Part shown: positions 46,831-57,050 of the stretch, in pieces | Layout of the letters: every line of letters starts with the position of its first letter | Numbering within the stretch: position 1 is the first letter of the stretch | Source of the DNA: G965215055 sp965242685 | GTDB lineage: Bacteria; Pseudomonadota; Gammaproteobacteria; UBA4575 | Assembly: GCA_965242685.1 (NCBI GenBank) | Contig: OZ251487.1 | Span: forward strand, 806,001-870,000 | DNA length: 64,000 bases | Direction of reading: 5' to 3' | Translations under genes and position numbers: made by a program | Notes under the pieces: model-generated | What the model saw: the letters and a program-made list of their open reading frames with translations, nothing else | Database searches by the model: none | What the model was told of the DNA's origin: nothing

Positions 46831-47707
46831 TTTCAAAGGCGCGTTCAAAGTCGAGATAGACCGGTTTTTCAGAGCCGCGCATCTCCTGCAAAAGTTTATG
46901 CTGCGTCTGGTATTTAACGTTACCGATAGCAAGTGCGCCAATGCCTATGGCCCCACTTCCCGATCCCTTAATCGGCACACAATCGGCGGTTACTTGAAGG
47001 CCGGCAATTCCTGAAGGAGGTACGGCATTCACATCGGAAGCGGCTTTCAAACTGACGGCTTCCTTGATATGTTTTTCGGAGATGATCTGCACACCTGCCG
47101 CGGTTGCGGCAAATACTATATCGGCAGTCCGTATCAAATCATCAACGGCATTATTCGCTTCACCCCGCACATCGGTTGAACCGCCCCCGTATCTATTGTT
47201 GCAAAGCGATGCGGCCTGCCGTGATTTTTCTTTGTTACGCCCCATTATCGTTACGTCGGCGCCTGCTCGGGCCGCAAGGACTGCTGCTGTGGAACCGACC
47301 GGACCGGTACCACCCAATACGATGACTCGTTTACCTCTGAAGTCGGTAGAAAATTCGTCTTGCAGTACCTTTTCCGCACATGCCACCATCCCCGCCGCCG
47401 TGGTAAAAGCACCACTCGGATCAGCAAAGCAGGAGACCTCGAAAGGCGGCACCATTGATTGCCGACAAACATCCAACATATCCATGACAAGGTGCATGTC
47501 GCGCCCCCCAAGAAATATGCCGGTGCGTTTAGCCCCGGTCGGCCCGCGTGAAAAAATCGCATCCTGGACGAGTACCCGTACTTCATCCTTTACAACGCTG
47601 CAATAACCTATAGTGCGCTCCCAGCCTGCATCCAGCGCCATATTTACATCAAACGGGCTTAGATTCTTTGCCGGCGTAAGCATGTGAAGAATATACGGCT
47701 TTTCCAT
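46805..47707 (-). CDS. mtdB: NAD(P)-dependent methylene-H4MPT dehydrogenase
   Basis: 300 residues. Oxidises methylene-H4MPT to methenyl-H4MPT with NAD(P)+. The N-terminal MLTPAKNLSPFDVNMALDAG, the Rossmann motif VIVLGGTGPVGSTAAVLAA, and VNAVPPSGIAGLQ match MtdB rather than FolD. Strong AAAGGA ribosome site before ATG 47707. Confidence 0.95.
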   Translation of the reverse strand: MEKPYILHMLTPAKNLSPFDVNMALDAGWERTIGYCSVVKDEVRVLVQDAIFSRGPTGAKRTGIFLGGRDMHLVMDMLDVCRQSMVPPFEVSCFADPSGAFTTAAGMVACAEKVLQDEFSTDFRGKRVIVLGGTGPVGSTAAVLAARAGADVTIMGRNKEKSRQAASLCNNRYGGGSTDVRGEANNAVDDLIRTADIVFAATAAGVQIISEKHIKEAVSLKAASDVNAVPPSGIAGLQVTADCVPIKGSGSGAIGIGALAIGNVKYQTQHKLLQEMRGSEKPVYLDFERAFEIAEEIVQR

Positions 47708-47768
47708 TTTCCTTTTTTGCGGTGACGGTTATTTAAAACGCGTATGAATGCCCTCGCGTAAGGCCATT

Positions 47769-48761
47769 TTACAGCCTGTTTGTCTCGGCCAAGGAAACGG
47801 CAGCACCCTGTCGCTCTATCATCGCCCCGCTGTTCCTGCCAGATACAATCTTAAATCGTAGGTTCTGATTATCGCAAAATTTTGCTTGTACGTCTCGTAA
47901 AAGTGCATGAGCCCGCATTTCGCTGTCCATAAATGCAAACCCCGTCGGCCCCCAGGAGCTTTGCCCTACGCCCCGCACACCGGTCGATTCAATATAGTCA
48001 ATGATGTTGCCAACGGCTGCACTAGTATAGCGCCCCCCCTGTACGGATGCGAAAAATTTTCCCAGATATCGCTGTATCTCATAGATACCTTGACTGAACG
48101 TCCCAAAGTCCCGTTCAACGACTGCCGGTAGTACCCGCATCATTACCAGGCGACATAAATAAGCCGCAGTCTGCGAAGAAAATACAGGTGCCGTGAGAAA
48201 ATATTCATACTCATCCTTGCCGTGTAATCCGCGATGCTCTACGTCTAGTACAAGCAATATGCGCCAGTTCGACGGGAAGTTCATCTGTGAAATTATAGGT
48301 GGAACCGCGCTGTCAACGTCTCTCCCGGCATCTACCAGGAACCCACCATGCTGAAATGCACCTATACCGATTCCCGACCTGGTACCACGGTTGAGTACCG
48401 TAGCGATCCCGGGATAACCGCACGGCAAATCAAAGAGATGGGCAATTGCAGTCCCTAAAGCCAATGCGAGCTGGGTACCGGAACCTAATCCGGAATGACC
48501 AATAATCTGTTCGATTACTTCTATTTGGCAACCACCAGAAAGCCCCCTGCGTTCAAAAAACTGTTCAGCATATCTTTGCACGCGCCCCGATGAATCCCCC
48601 GACACGCTGAACTTCTGCGCATGACACACCCGGATCTTAGTGGTAATACCGTTCAATGCCAATCCAAGGCTGCCAAAGTGCCTACCCATGTCTCCATTCA
48701 TATCCAGAAACCCCAGATGCAGACGTGCGGGGGCTTCTATGTATATTGATTCGAAGTTCAC
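47769..48761 (-). CDS. mptG: Beta-ribofuranosylaminobenzene 5'-phosphate synthase
   Basis: 330 residues, GHMP-kinase-like fold. Typical stretches are EAPARLHLGFLDMNGD, IGHSGLGSGTQLALALG (GHMP glycine-rich motif), GRGTRSGIGIGAFQHGGFLVDAG-like segment around residue 130 and GVGQSSWGPTGFAFM. It makes the arylamine-ribosyl part of H4MPT from PRPP and p-aminobenzoate. Start is GTG 48761, overlapping the previous stop (GTGA). Confidence 0.92.
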   Translation of the reverse strand: MNFESIYIEAPARLHLGFLDMNGDMGRHFGSLGLALNGITTKIRVCHAQKFSVSGDSSGRVQRYAEQFFERRGLSGGCQIEVIEQIIGHSGLGSGTQLALALGTAIAHLFDLPCGYPGIATVLNRGTRSGIGIGAFQHGGFLVDAGRDVDSAVPPIISQMNFPSNWRILLVLDVEHRGLHGKDEYEYFLTAPVFSSQTAAYLCRLVMMRVLPAVVERDFGTFSQGIYEIQRYLGKFFASVQGGRYTSAAVGNIIDYIESTGVRGVGQSSWGPTGFAFMDSEMRAHALLRDVQAKFCDNQNLRFKIVSGRNSGAMIERQGAAVSLAETNRL

Positions 48762-49039
48762 GGCCCCGCCTTAAGCCATTCAACCAAATAATAGATATAT
48801 TGTCCTTCCGAAGACTTGGAAGGGCCTAAAAGCTTTGCTGCAAATTGCTTCTTTCCTGTATCGGAAGCTGCCAATGCTTCTTCGGCACTCGCCTTGATTG
48901 CCACACAGTTCGCTGCAAACCGGTTACGATTTCGTTTGGGCACGTACACTATTGCATACTGGAGTTTTGATACGCCTCCTTCCGGGTCGGGTGGTACCAG
49001 ACCTCTCATCTTATTATAAAATGCCTTGACATGAACCAT
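48758..49039 (-). CDS. Small conserved-looking protein upstream of mptG
   Basis: 93 residues, not recognised. Basic, soluble, no membrane helix or cysteine cluster besides one Cys. The stop is fused to the mptG start, so it is translationally coupled to an H4MPT gene and might take part in the same pathway. A shorter start at MRGLVPP is possible. Confidence 0.6.
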   Translation of the reverse strand: MVHVKAFYNKMRGLVPPDPEGGVSKLQYAIVYVPKRNRNRFAANCVAIKASAEEALAASDTGKKQFAAKLLGPSKSSEGQYIYYLVEWLKAGP

Positions 49040-49071
49040 CCAGCCTTACATTGAGCTCTACAAAGATTCAA

Positions 49072-50460
49072 CTACCGTACGCTAAGTTTCTTTCGCCACG
49101 TTGAAGTCCCGTCCGGACGATCTTGAACGTTGACACCCATCGCTACCAGCTTCTCTCGGATGCTATCTGCCAGCTCGAAGCTTTTGTTCTTTTTCGCATT
49201 TACTCTGGCTTGGATCAATGCATTGATTTTCTCCTCATCCATTTTACCCGTGCCCTGAAACCACTCAACCGGATCCTGCTTCAATAAGCCAAGTATACCG
49301 CCGGCAGCCAATAACTGTTTCTTGATTTTTCTTCGTTCCTCAGACTCATGGACATTATTTGCCTGCCTGGCCAGCTTGTGCAATTCAGCAAACGCCGCAG
49401 GGGTATTTAAGTCGTCTTTCAGCATATCAAGAAAAGATTCGGGGATATCCTCGGCAGAGTGTTCAACATCTGCGTCTTTCAACTCCAATAAAGTGCCATA
49501 AAGCCGATTCAGGTTTGCAGAATTCTGCCGGATAACGTCGTGTGTCCAGTCAAGCGGTTTTCGATAGTGTGTACCAAGCAGGGTAAAACGGACCACCTCC
49601 CCAGGCACCTGCCTGAGCAAGTCGCACACCAACAGAACGTTGTCCGACGACTTGGACATTTTTTCATGTTCGACGTTTACAAACCCGTTGTGCATCCAAT
49701 AGCGGCTGAACAATTTTCCATTGTGGGCGCACGTGCTTTGTGCCCTCTCATTTTCATGATGCGGAAAAACTAGGTCCTGCCCCCCTCCATGAACGTCGAT
49801 CGTTTCACCAAGATGTCTTTTGGCCATCGCCGAGCATTCAATATGCCAGCCCGGACGCCCCTTGCCCCATGGGCTATCCCACGCGGGCTGACCTTCATCT
49901 GATGGTTTCCACAATACAAAATCTGCTGGATTCCTCTTGAATGGCGCAACTTCCACGCGTGCACCTGCAATCATCCCCTCTGTGTTTCGACCAGACAGCT
50001 CCCCGTATCCAGCGTAAGAAGGCACGTAAAAAAGGACGTGCCCTTTCGCCTCGTAGGCGTTCCCGGTAGCAATCAACCGTTGAACCATTTCTATGATTTG
50101 TAATATATGTTCCGTCGCTCGCGGCTCAACCGTCGGAGGAAGCACCCCCAATTGTGCCATATCATCATGGTAGATATCCGTGTAGCGAGCGCTGACCCTT
50201 GCAATCGGAACCTTTTCTCGCAGCGCCGCAACATTGATCTTGTCGTCTACATCGGTAATGTTGCGCGCATAGACGACGTGGGGAAATTCATGCTTGAGCA
50301 AGCGATAAAATACGTCAAACACTACTGCGGGACGTGCATTCCCGATATGAGGATGGCTGTAGACGGTCGGCCCACAGACGTACATAGTTACCCGGTCGGG
50401 ATCGGCAGGCACAAACCTTTCCCTTGTATTTGTCAATGTGTTATAGATGTGTATATCCAT
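49072..50460 (-). CDS. cysS: Cysteinyl-tRNA synthetase
   Basis: 462 residues from ATG 50460 (MDIHIYNTLTNTRERF); an upstream GTG-type extension is unneeded. HIGH-type motif VYSHPHIGNARPAVVFD, zinc ligands with HGGGQDLVFPHHENE and the KMSKSSDN loop are complete. Confidence 0.96.
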   Translation of the reverse strand: MDIHIYNTLTNTRERFVPADPDRVTMYVCGPTVYSHPHIGNARPAVVFDVFYRLLKHEFPHVVYARNITDVDDKINVAALREKVPIARVSARYTDIYHDDMAQLGVLPPTVEPRATEHILQIIEMVQRLIATGNAYEAKGHVLFYVPSYAGYGELSGRNTEGMIAGARVEVAPFKRNPADFVLWKPSDEGQPAWDSPWGKGRPGWHIECSAMAKRHLGETIDVHGGGQDLVFPHHENERAQSTCAHNGKLFSRYWMHNGFVNVEHEKMSKSSDNVLLVCDLLRQVPGEVVRFTLLGTHYRKPLDWTHDVIRQNSANLNRLYGTLLELKDADVEHSAEDIPESFLDMLKDDLNTPAAFAELHKLARQANNVHESEERRKIKKQLLAAGGILGLLKQDPVEWFQGTGKMDEEKINALIQARVNAKKNKSFELADSIREKLVAMGVNVQDRPDGTSTWRKKLSVR

Positions 50461-51165
50461 GGCTTTTTCAGTCAAGCTTTGACAGACACGTACTCGTGGA
50501 ATAACGTATTTTTTTGCATAGCTCCCGGCTCGACACGCATTAAACCAGTTTGACTCTGAAAGTCATATTCAATGTAGCCGTAATCAAGTCGCCTACGCAA
50601 ACTATAATAACGGTAAAGCCTCGTGAGGGTTATAATTGTCATCTACGCGAACCTGGAGGATATGCTATTGGACCAACACGAGCATGGCTTTGTTCCCGCG
50701 TTTCCTTCCCTTTCTGAACTATCATCCGTCAACAACGAAAGCGGTTCTGGGGAAATTAATCTGCATTGTTCAAGTTCAGGGGGCTTTCAGAAAGATGGTT
50801 AAATTGTGAAGTTGACAAGCTTTGATGAAAAACAGGTATGCCATGCAAATACCGAGAAACAGCGAAAACTGACTGGAGATATCCTTAAAATATCTTGAAG
50901 GCTATCGTTTGCGGCTATTACATGGCGGACAATTTCATCGCGTTACGGAAAACTAAAACAAAACTGCTCATTTTGCCGAACACCCCGGTACTTGAGAGTG
51001 AAACGACTAGTTAAACTACTCAGAAAATTGACTGAATGACGGATTTTTTTCGAAGACGCTTCAATTTGAAAGAAGCGTAGTAGAATCGTTGTGGCCCCCA
51101 GATACTCTCTCACGGCAAATAAAAATATGCTACTGATACTCATTAAACTAAATACACCATCCCCC
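50461..51165. other. Intergenic region upstream of cysS
   Basis: About 700 bases with no recognised gene. A 46-codon plus-strand frame (50662-50802) begins two bases after a GGAGG-like site and encodes a Ser/Gly-rich peptide with no homology I know; it may be chance. The rest is AT-rich without hairpins I trust. Confidence 0.4.
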
Positions 51166-51552
51166 TTATTCAGGTTCACCTTGCCAGAGCATTTCATAGC
51201 CTATTTCATACGTCTCGCTTGCATATTCATTCATAGCCTCAAACTTTTCTTTGAAGGCTTGATCAGCATGAGACCTTTCATGTTGTTCAAAGGAACGCCA
51301 GTAGGTCACGATGGCGATATGGTCTTCAGTCTGTTTCTTGGATGCGATGGAACCCTCATCAGAGACAAAACCTGAGAATTTATACACTTGCCCGCCTATA
51401 AAACCTCCCTTGTCGTCGCCGTAGGTGTTCTTGACAACATTGCACATTTCACCCAATGCAAGCTGCACGTCTTCTTCGGAAACGCCCTCTTTCAGTTTTA
51501 CAACGTTATACAGCATCACGCATCCGAACGGGACACTCAGTGCATTAAACAT
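51166..51552 (-). CDS. Small protein resembling antibiotic-biosynthesis-monooxygenase (ferredoxin-like fold) domain
   Basis: 128 residues. An excellent ribosome site (GGGAGG) precedes ATG 51552. The order of short strand and helix segments (MLYNVVKLKEG, helix, GFIGGQVYKFSG, DHIAIVTYWRSFEQHERSH, helix) looks like the dimeric alpha-beta barrel of ABM/heme-degrading-type proteins. HERSHAD matches the usual position of a conserved aromatic/His helix. Function unknown; next to a ferredoxin reductase. Confidence 0.65.
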   Translation of the reverse strand: MFNALSVPFGCVMLYNVVKLKEGVSEEDVQLALGEMCNVVKNTYGDDKGGFIGGQVYKFSGFVSDEGSIASKKQTEDHIAIVTYWRSFEQHERSHADQAFKEKFEAMNEYASETYEIGYEMLWQGEPE

Positions 51553-51630
51553 CTCTTACCTCCCTGCCGTTATTACAAGCGCCATGCCTTTCCTCTGTCC
51601 GAGTAATTCTAAGCTTTGCTATCCACTCGC

Positions 51631-53010
51631 TCAACTCTTTGCTATCGTCAGCATTTCATCGATACGTGTAAATTTTTCACGTGGTTTTCCCTTGGGCTTT
51701 CCAACCATAACTTCGGCATCATCAATCTTTCGCCACTGTGAATAATTGATATGTTGCACGCCGTTCTTATCCAAAATATCGTACAAGCCCTTACGCCCTG
51801 GTTTATCCGAGTCAAGTTTGTCAAGGTCCTCCAGTAACGCCTGTACGGATTCCACCGCACACGCCCGATTGGTACCGATGATGCCCGAAGGCCCTCGTTT
51901 GATCCATCCCGCAGTATATAAGCCTGGAACCACGTCGCCATCCTGCTCCGTGGTAACACGTCCCGCCTTGTTGGGGATGATCCCCCATTGATCGTGAAAC
52001 GGGACACCCGCAATGGGCACGCCATTATAGCCAATGCTACGAAACAATATCCCGCATTCCACCGTCATTGTTTTACCCGTACCTCTCGCAGATTGCCTGA
52101 AAGGTTCTCCAACCAGCTTATTGGTTTCAAAAACTACTCTTTCCAACCGCCCGTCACCTTCTAGGCGGACCGGACTCTTCAGAAAGGTTGAAATGCACGT
52201 GCGTGGCTTACCAGTGTCTTCGGATGCTGCAAATTTATGAAAAACTTCAATGTTTCTCTTTCCCCCTCGTCCTTCCTTGCTGTCCAGTTCCTGTCGACTT
52301 ACTTCATCCAGTTCCAGCTCCGCAGGATCAATATAAGGGCGACAATTTTCAATCTCCAAAAATTCCTTCAGTTCTTTCGAGGCAAATTTGGCTTGTGCCG
52401 GGCCGCGACGCCCTACTATATAAATTCTCTTGATCCTGCTCGTGGCCAGTACATCCAAGGCATGTTGCGAAATATCGGTATGTTTCAGTTCATAGACGGA
52501 TTTGGCCAGAATCCTGGATACGTCCGCGGCTACATTACCTTGACCGATAATTACCGCAGTTTCGTGCGACAGATCAAAGTCACGGTCTCGATAGTCAGGG
52601 TGTCCATTGTACCACCCCACAAACTCCGTCGCGGTATAGCTGCCGGGCAGGTCTTCGCCAGAAATACCAAGTCTACGATCGGTTTCCGCACCGCAAGTAT
52701 AGACGACTGCATGATGCGTTCGTCGCAAATCTTCTGCATGCACATCCTTGCCTACCGTTACATTTCCGATAAAGTTGAATCCGGGGTTTTCGGCAATCTT
52801 TTTATATACCTCAATTGCCTGCTTGAGCTTGGGGTGGTCGGGTGCTACGCCGTTGCGCACCAGCCCAAATGGTGCGGGTAATCTTTCAACCAGGTCAATC
52901 TCTATTGCATAGTCCGATTTGATTAGTGCCTCGGCAGCGTAAAAGCCGCTGGGGCCGCTGCCTATGATGGCAACTCGTAAAGGATGTGATTGACTGCCTA
53001 AATTACTCAT
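51631..53010 (-). CDS. Ferredoxin-NADP+ reductase, adrenodoxin-reductase type
   Basis: About 459 residues from ATG 53010 (MSNLGSQSHPLR). FAD-binding VAIIGSGPSGFYAAEAL, LVRNGVAPDHPKLKQ, NADP-binding IIGQGNVAADVSRIL and the C-terminal AGWIKRGPSGIIGTN are diagnostic of FprA/adrenodoxin-reductase proteins. Moves electrons between NADPH and a ferredoxin, probably the one encoded 190 bases upstream. Confidence 0.92.
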   Translation of the reverse strand: MSNLGSQSHPLRVAIIGSGPSGFYAAEALIKSDYAIEIDLVERLPAPFGLVRNGVAPDHPKLKQAIEVYKKIAENPGFNFIGNVTVGKDVHAEDLRRTHHAVVYTCGAETDRRLGISGEDLPGSYTATEFVGWYNGHPDYRDRDFDLSHETAVIIGQGNVAADVSRILAKSVYELKHTDISQHALDVLATSRIKRIYIVGRRGPAQAKFASKELKEFLEIENCRPYIDPAELELDEVSRQELDSKEGRGGKRNIEVFHKFAASEDTGKPRTCISTFLKSPVRLEGDGRLERVVFETNKLVGEPFRQSARGTGKTMTVECGILFRSIGYNGVPIAGVPFHDQWGIIPNKAGRVTTEQDGDVVPGLYTAGWIKRGPSGIIGTNRACAVESVQALLEDLDKLDSDKPGRKGLYDILDKNGVQHINYSQWRKIDDAEVMVGKPKGKPREKFTRIDEMLTIAKS

Positions 53011-53201
53011 AGAACCGTCTCTAAACTGCTTGCTATATACACAGGCGGGAAAACCTCCGTGAAGGCGTAGCGGCAAAAAGCCCACCGTAAAAAGGCAAGC
53101 ACGCATTCATGTCAATATATGGCCGCACTCTTCAGAACCACGCCCCACCTTACCGTATGGAGACAAGCGAGGCTTGCCAGTGCCTTTGTATTGCGTGACG
53201 A

Positions 53202-53507
53202 CTAGAAGCCTAATTCCGATTTACGTTCTTCTGCTCCAGGCAATGGATCTATGCTCTCTTCAATCAACGGTAAATCAGGGGCCTTTTCAGCATTGATTTC
53301 AATCCATTGCTCCTGGCCGTCAGGCAAATCATCTTCCTCGAAAATCGCCTCAACTGGACACTCCGGAATACAGGCACTGCAGTCAATACACACATCGGGA
53401 TCAATATACAGCATTTCATCATCATAATGAAAACATGCAACTGGACATACTGCCACACAATCCGTGAAACGACACCCTTTGCAGTTTTCCGTTACAACCG
53501 TAGTCAT
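53202..53507 (-). CDS. fdxA: 7Fe-8S ferredoxin
   Basis: 101 residues. Two clusters: CKGCRFTDCVAVCPVACF (3Fe-4S side, with the FdxA spacing) and CIDCSACIPECPVEAI (4Fe-4S). Acidic C-terminal tail. Likely redox partner of the adjacent reductase. Confidence 0.95.
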   Translation of the reverse strand: MTTVVTENCKGCRFTDCVAVCPVACFHYDDEMLYIDPDVCIDCSACIPECPVEAIFEEDDLPDGQEQWIEINAEKAPDLPLIEESIDPLPGAEERKSELGF

Positions 53508-53583
53508 GTCATTTGTCTCCTATATTGCTAAGTGGTCAAACTATAAATATAAGAAGACGTGATAGGTGTCACGAAGCAAAACA

Positions 53584-54402
53584 CTACCCTGAAAACAGCA
53601 GCACTTCACCACGATTGAGTTCAATCCCGTCCCCGCTATAGCGTTTGTATTTACCGTTTAAATACTGATCCTGGATTTTTTGTTCAAATCCACTTTCCCG
53701 AAGTCTGATCAGATAAAAACGTAAAAACAAGGGGTGATATGTACACGAATATTCAAAACTAGGCAACATCGGTGCCTCCTTAAAGGATACGATCGTGCCT
53801 CTTTTCATGCCTGCCCCCACGCGAATACCTATTTCACCCATTACGATAATAGTCCCAGCCAGCATGTTTACTCCCACAAAATCGCCGGCATTCCCCCCAA
53901 TCGCAATTATCCCGCGACGCATGGAATTGCCTATCTCATTTTTGGCACTACCAAAAATAAATATCTCTCCTCCCCGGATTCCTAAAGACTGACCACGAAA
54001 TGCACTGCCTACCATGTGACCCGCATCTCCATTGATGGTAATTCGCCCGCCAGACATCTCCGGCCCTACCCAGTCACTAGCATCACCCTTGACCAGGATT
54101 TCACCCCCGGACATTCCGATACCAACGTGCATGCCTACGTTTCCTTCTATGGTAATGGCCCCTTGTGACATGCCTGCGCCGATCATTTTGACGTTGCTTA
54201 GGTCGCCTTCAAGGTGGAGATTCAACTCCCCTTTGCCGGTAACCTTAAAAAAATCGCCCAACTCGGCCTTTACGTTGCCATGCAATACCTGCAAATGTGC
54301 AATGCCGGACTCAGATAATCCGGCCAAGGCAGAAGGACTGATAGTTTCAGCTTCCAGCGGCACTTCGGGGTGCGTGTGCATTTGTAGAAGCGTGACGCTC
54401 AT
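53584..54402 (-). CDS. fhcC: Formyltransferase/hydrolase complex subunit C
   Basis: 272 residues. Central beta-helix made of repeated G-x-G-x-x-x-G motifs (GMSQGAITIEGNVG, GMSGGEILVKGDAS, GGRITINGDAGHMVG), as in FwdC. Structural subunit of the Fhc complex that hydrolyses formyl-H4MPT to formate via methylofuran. Last gene of fhcBADC order. Confidence 0.95.
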   Translation of the reverse strand: MSVTLLQMHTHPEVPLEAETISPSALAGLSESGIAHLQVLHGNVKAELGDFFKVTGKGELNLHLEGDLSNVKMIGAGMSQGAITIEGNVGMHVGIGMSGGEILVKGDASDWVGPEMSGGRITINGDAGHMVGSAFRGQSLGIRGGEIFIFGSAKNEIGNSMRRGIIAIGGNAGDFVGVNMLAGTIIVMGEIGIRVGAGMKRGTIVSFKEAPMLPSFEYSCTYHPLFLRFYLIRLRESGFEQKIQDQYLNGKYKRYSGDGIELNRGEVLLFSG

Positions 54403-54442
54403 AGTTTATAAATCACTTTATATAGTCTATATATTTATATTT

Positions 54443-55333
54443 CTATTCAATTATTTCATGTAAATGAAATTGATATTGGCCAAGCTCACCACCGTAATTT
54501 CCGGCAGTAATCATCATCGCGCCTTTATATGCCGCTGCATGAATACCACGACGCATCGCTTCCTTAACAGCTTCTTCACTCAAACCGTCCACTACGATCT
54601 CATAGGCCGCCTCCGCCCCACCCGGAACAACGGTAGCGGGCGAAATCGAGCGTAAGGTCGGACAATAAGAATCGTTGGTTGAAGCAATTAGGGCTTTGCT
54701 GGAACGCGCACCAATTTTGCTTCCCGAACGAACCACACCTTGAGGAAAAGGCAAAAATACGTCCGCTACTTCTCTCATGGCATTGGCGGCAGCAACTGCG
54801 GCACGTAAGGCAATGCTCTTGCTCTTGCCGAAAATAATTAAATTGCCTCCGCCGATGGCGGGAGACATGCCAAATAGGTCGTCTATCAAAAATTCACCTT
54901 CCATAACGGGAATGCGCCATAATCTACGTCCATTAATAACCTTGCCGATCTGGTAACCGTCACCGAAAAACCGAAGCTTCCCACCTACTGCCACTTTCCT
55001 ATCAGAATCCAGGCCGTTATAAGCCGCCGTAGTTGGACAAGTCATTACACATTGTCCGATGCGGTCAATTAACTGTCCCCTGATGGTTTTGTCGCTCATC
55101 GTGAACAACAGAACGCTGATCCCAGGCCGGTGATCAGGTGTATCTTCTTCGGGTATTTCGCACTCAACGGCTGCTTCCAGCTTGCATCGAATCACCGATG
55201 TCGCAAATCCAGTCATTGAGGCGGCCGCGGCACGCGCCCATTGTTTAGTGTCGGCGGTAATGACCACGCGCGCGCCACACATTTCAAATGCCTCTGCAAA
55301 TGTATCTACAATTTCTGTCTTCTTAATTTTCAC
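54443..55333 (-). CDS. fhcD: Formyltransferase/hydrolase complex subunit D (Ftr)
   Basis: 296 residues. Formylmethanofuran:H4MPT formyltransferase-like subunit; ETFAEAFEMCGARVVITAD-type N-terminus, SVIRCKLEAAVECEIPEEDTPDHRPG and GRRLWRIPVMEGEF. Moves the formyl group from H4MPT to methylofuran. Lies 21 bases after fhcA and 40 before fhcC. Confidence 0.95.
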   Translation of the reverse strand: MKIKKTEIVDTFAEAFEMCGARVVITADTKQWARAAAASMTGFATSVIRCKLEAAVECEIPEEDTPDHRPGISVLLFTMSDKTIRGQLIDRIGQCVMTCPTTAAYNGLDSDRKVAVGGKLRFFGDGYQIGKVINGRRLWRIPVMEGEFLIDDLFGMSPAIGGGNLIIFGKSKSIALRAAVAAANAMREVADVFLPFPQGVVRSGSKIGARSSKALIASTNDSYCPTLRSISPATVVPGGAEAAYEIVVDGLSEEAVKEAMRRGIHAAAYKGAMMITAGNYGGELGQYQFHLHEIIE

Positions 55334-55354
55334 AAACTGGCCACCATGAGATCA

Positions 55355-57001
55355 TCATGGTTTGGGTTTGGTTGGAATTTCTTCATGGTGATGCAGATAG
55401 TCCTCGCTGATTGCGTAGTTACTGAACTTGACTGAGTAATAGCTTTCAAAAAAAGGTTCAATCTCCTTTGCAATGTCTTCGTTATAACCCGGTTTTGAGT
55501 GCAATATCTTGCCTTTATGGTCGGTTGCAAACTCATGGTCCTTAATGACTAATACCCCGTCTTTGATTACGTAACGCGGCGCATTAAACATTTCCTCCTT
55601 ATTTTTTTCTTCGGTATAAATAGTGATATCTGCATCCGCACCGACGCCGAGGTGCCCCTTGTTCACCAGCCCCAAAGCCCTTGCCGGCCCTGCCCGGGTA
55701 ATGATGGCAATTTCATTTAGCGTGTATTCTCGGTTCAGGTCGCGCAGCCTGGTTTTATCAATGGCTTTCTGGTTGACGTGTTTCAGGGCTTCTCTCCGAT
55801 AAGCACTGTCCATCAATAACCTGATAAGTTTGGGGTAGTTCATAAAGGAGCCACCATTGGGGTGGTCAGTTGATAACAGGACGCGCCATGGATCCTTGGA
55901 CATCAGAAAAAGCTCCAGGCCCATCGCCCACTGCAAAGCATACGTATACACGCGCTGTTGATAGGAAAACGGGATGATGCCGCAACCACTTTCACACTCC
56001 GTATCCGCATTGACCCATTTGTCAAACTTGATATCACGTAACATCCACGCCAAAGGAGCATCAGCCGTCATGGCAGTTGCCTTACCAAACATGACTTGGC
56101 CCACGTCAGTAGTAATATTTTTATGCTCGTTTACATAGTCAATGATCTGCCTAACACCCGAGACAGGATTCTCGTTCAGCTTTCCTCCAAAACTGTGAAA
56201 CTGAACGTGGGCAATATGTACACGTCGTCCCTGCGCCGCCTTCATGGTATCCAGGGTGGTACTGATATTGCCACTGTGGCCTAAATTGTTGCAGTGAATA
56301 TGCGGGGGATGCGGAAAACCTATCTCATGTGCAGCTTCAATGAAGCTTTCAATAACATGAATCGGCGTGATGTCATAATGATCAATCGTTTCATTCACGT
56401 CAGTGATATTGGCGTTTTTACGCCCCTTCCAAAGCTCATCACTGCCGGTGTTCACCAGCTTGACGGTATAACCATGTACCGCATCAATCCACCATGCGAC
56501 AGCTTCCTTAAATTCTTTTTTTCGCTTCTCTTTCAGTAGCTTATACAGAAATGCATTGTTTCCTAGCAGCACGTAAAAGCCCTTATCGATAACGGGGGTA
56601 TCATCCAGTTCTTCAAGTACGTGTCTTGCAGTGATAGGAGGTACCGCAGCTTCCATTGCAGTGGTGTAACCCATAGTAGCGTAGCGGTAGCCGGTTGCAA
56701 AAGTTGAAGGTACGATGCCGCCGGTGCCAGAGCGCGTGACCGACGTTCTAGGATGAACGTCCAAGCGATGATCTTCCGGAAGCAGCTTGCGAGCAAGGTT
56801 GACCTTGGGCCCGGCAATGTGACAATGAATGTCCACTGCACCCGGCATGACGACCATCCCGTGCGCATTGATCTTGACGGCAGAGTTTGAAACGGAATCT
56901 ACAATCTTGCCATTCTTAACACAAATGTCTTGAACCTTTCCGTCAAGGTTATTTGCGGGGTCGTGGACACGACCGTTAACGATTCGTAATTCTGAAGGCA
57001 T
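55355..57001 (-). CDS. fhcA: Formyltransferase/hydrolase complex subunit A
   Basis: 548 residues. Amidohydrolase-type subunit with the metal-binding DIHCHIAGPKVNLAR, PHIHCNNLGHSGN, and STDHPNGGSF. Hydrolyses formyl-methylofuran to formate. As in FwdA, the H-x-H and later His/Asp ligands are present. Confidence 0.95.
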   Translation of the reverse strand: MPSELRIVNGRVHDPANNLDGKVQDICVKNGKIVDSVSNSAVKINAHGMVVMPGAVDIHCHIAGPKVNLARKLLPEDHRLDVHPRTSVTRSGTGGIVPSTFATGYRYATMGYTTAMEAAVPPITARHVLEELDDTPVIDKGFYVLLGNNAFLYKLLKEKRKKEFKEAVAWWIDAVHGYTVKLVNTGSDELWKGRKNANITDVNETIDHYDITPIHVIESFIEAAHEIGFPHPPHIHCNNLGHSGNISTTLDTMKAAQGRRVHIAHVQFHSFGGKLNENPVSGVRQIIDYVNEHKNITTDVGQVMFGKATAMTADAPLAWMLRDIKFDKWVNADTECESGCGIIPFSYQQRVYTYALQWAMGLELFLMSKDPWRVLLSTDHPNGGSFMNYPKLIRLLMDSAYRREALKHVNQKAIDKTRLRDLNREYTLNEIAIITRAGPARALGLVNKGHLGVGADADITIYTEEKNKEEMFNAPRYVIKDGVLVIKDHEFATDHKGKILHSKPGYNEDIAKEIEPFFESYYSVKFSNYAISEDYLHHHEEIPTKPKP

Positions 57002-57050
57002 TCGTGTAACAATTTTTTAAACTATGGCAGGCAGGCCGCCATAATTATTT

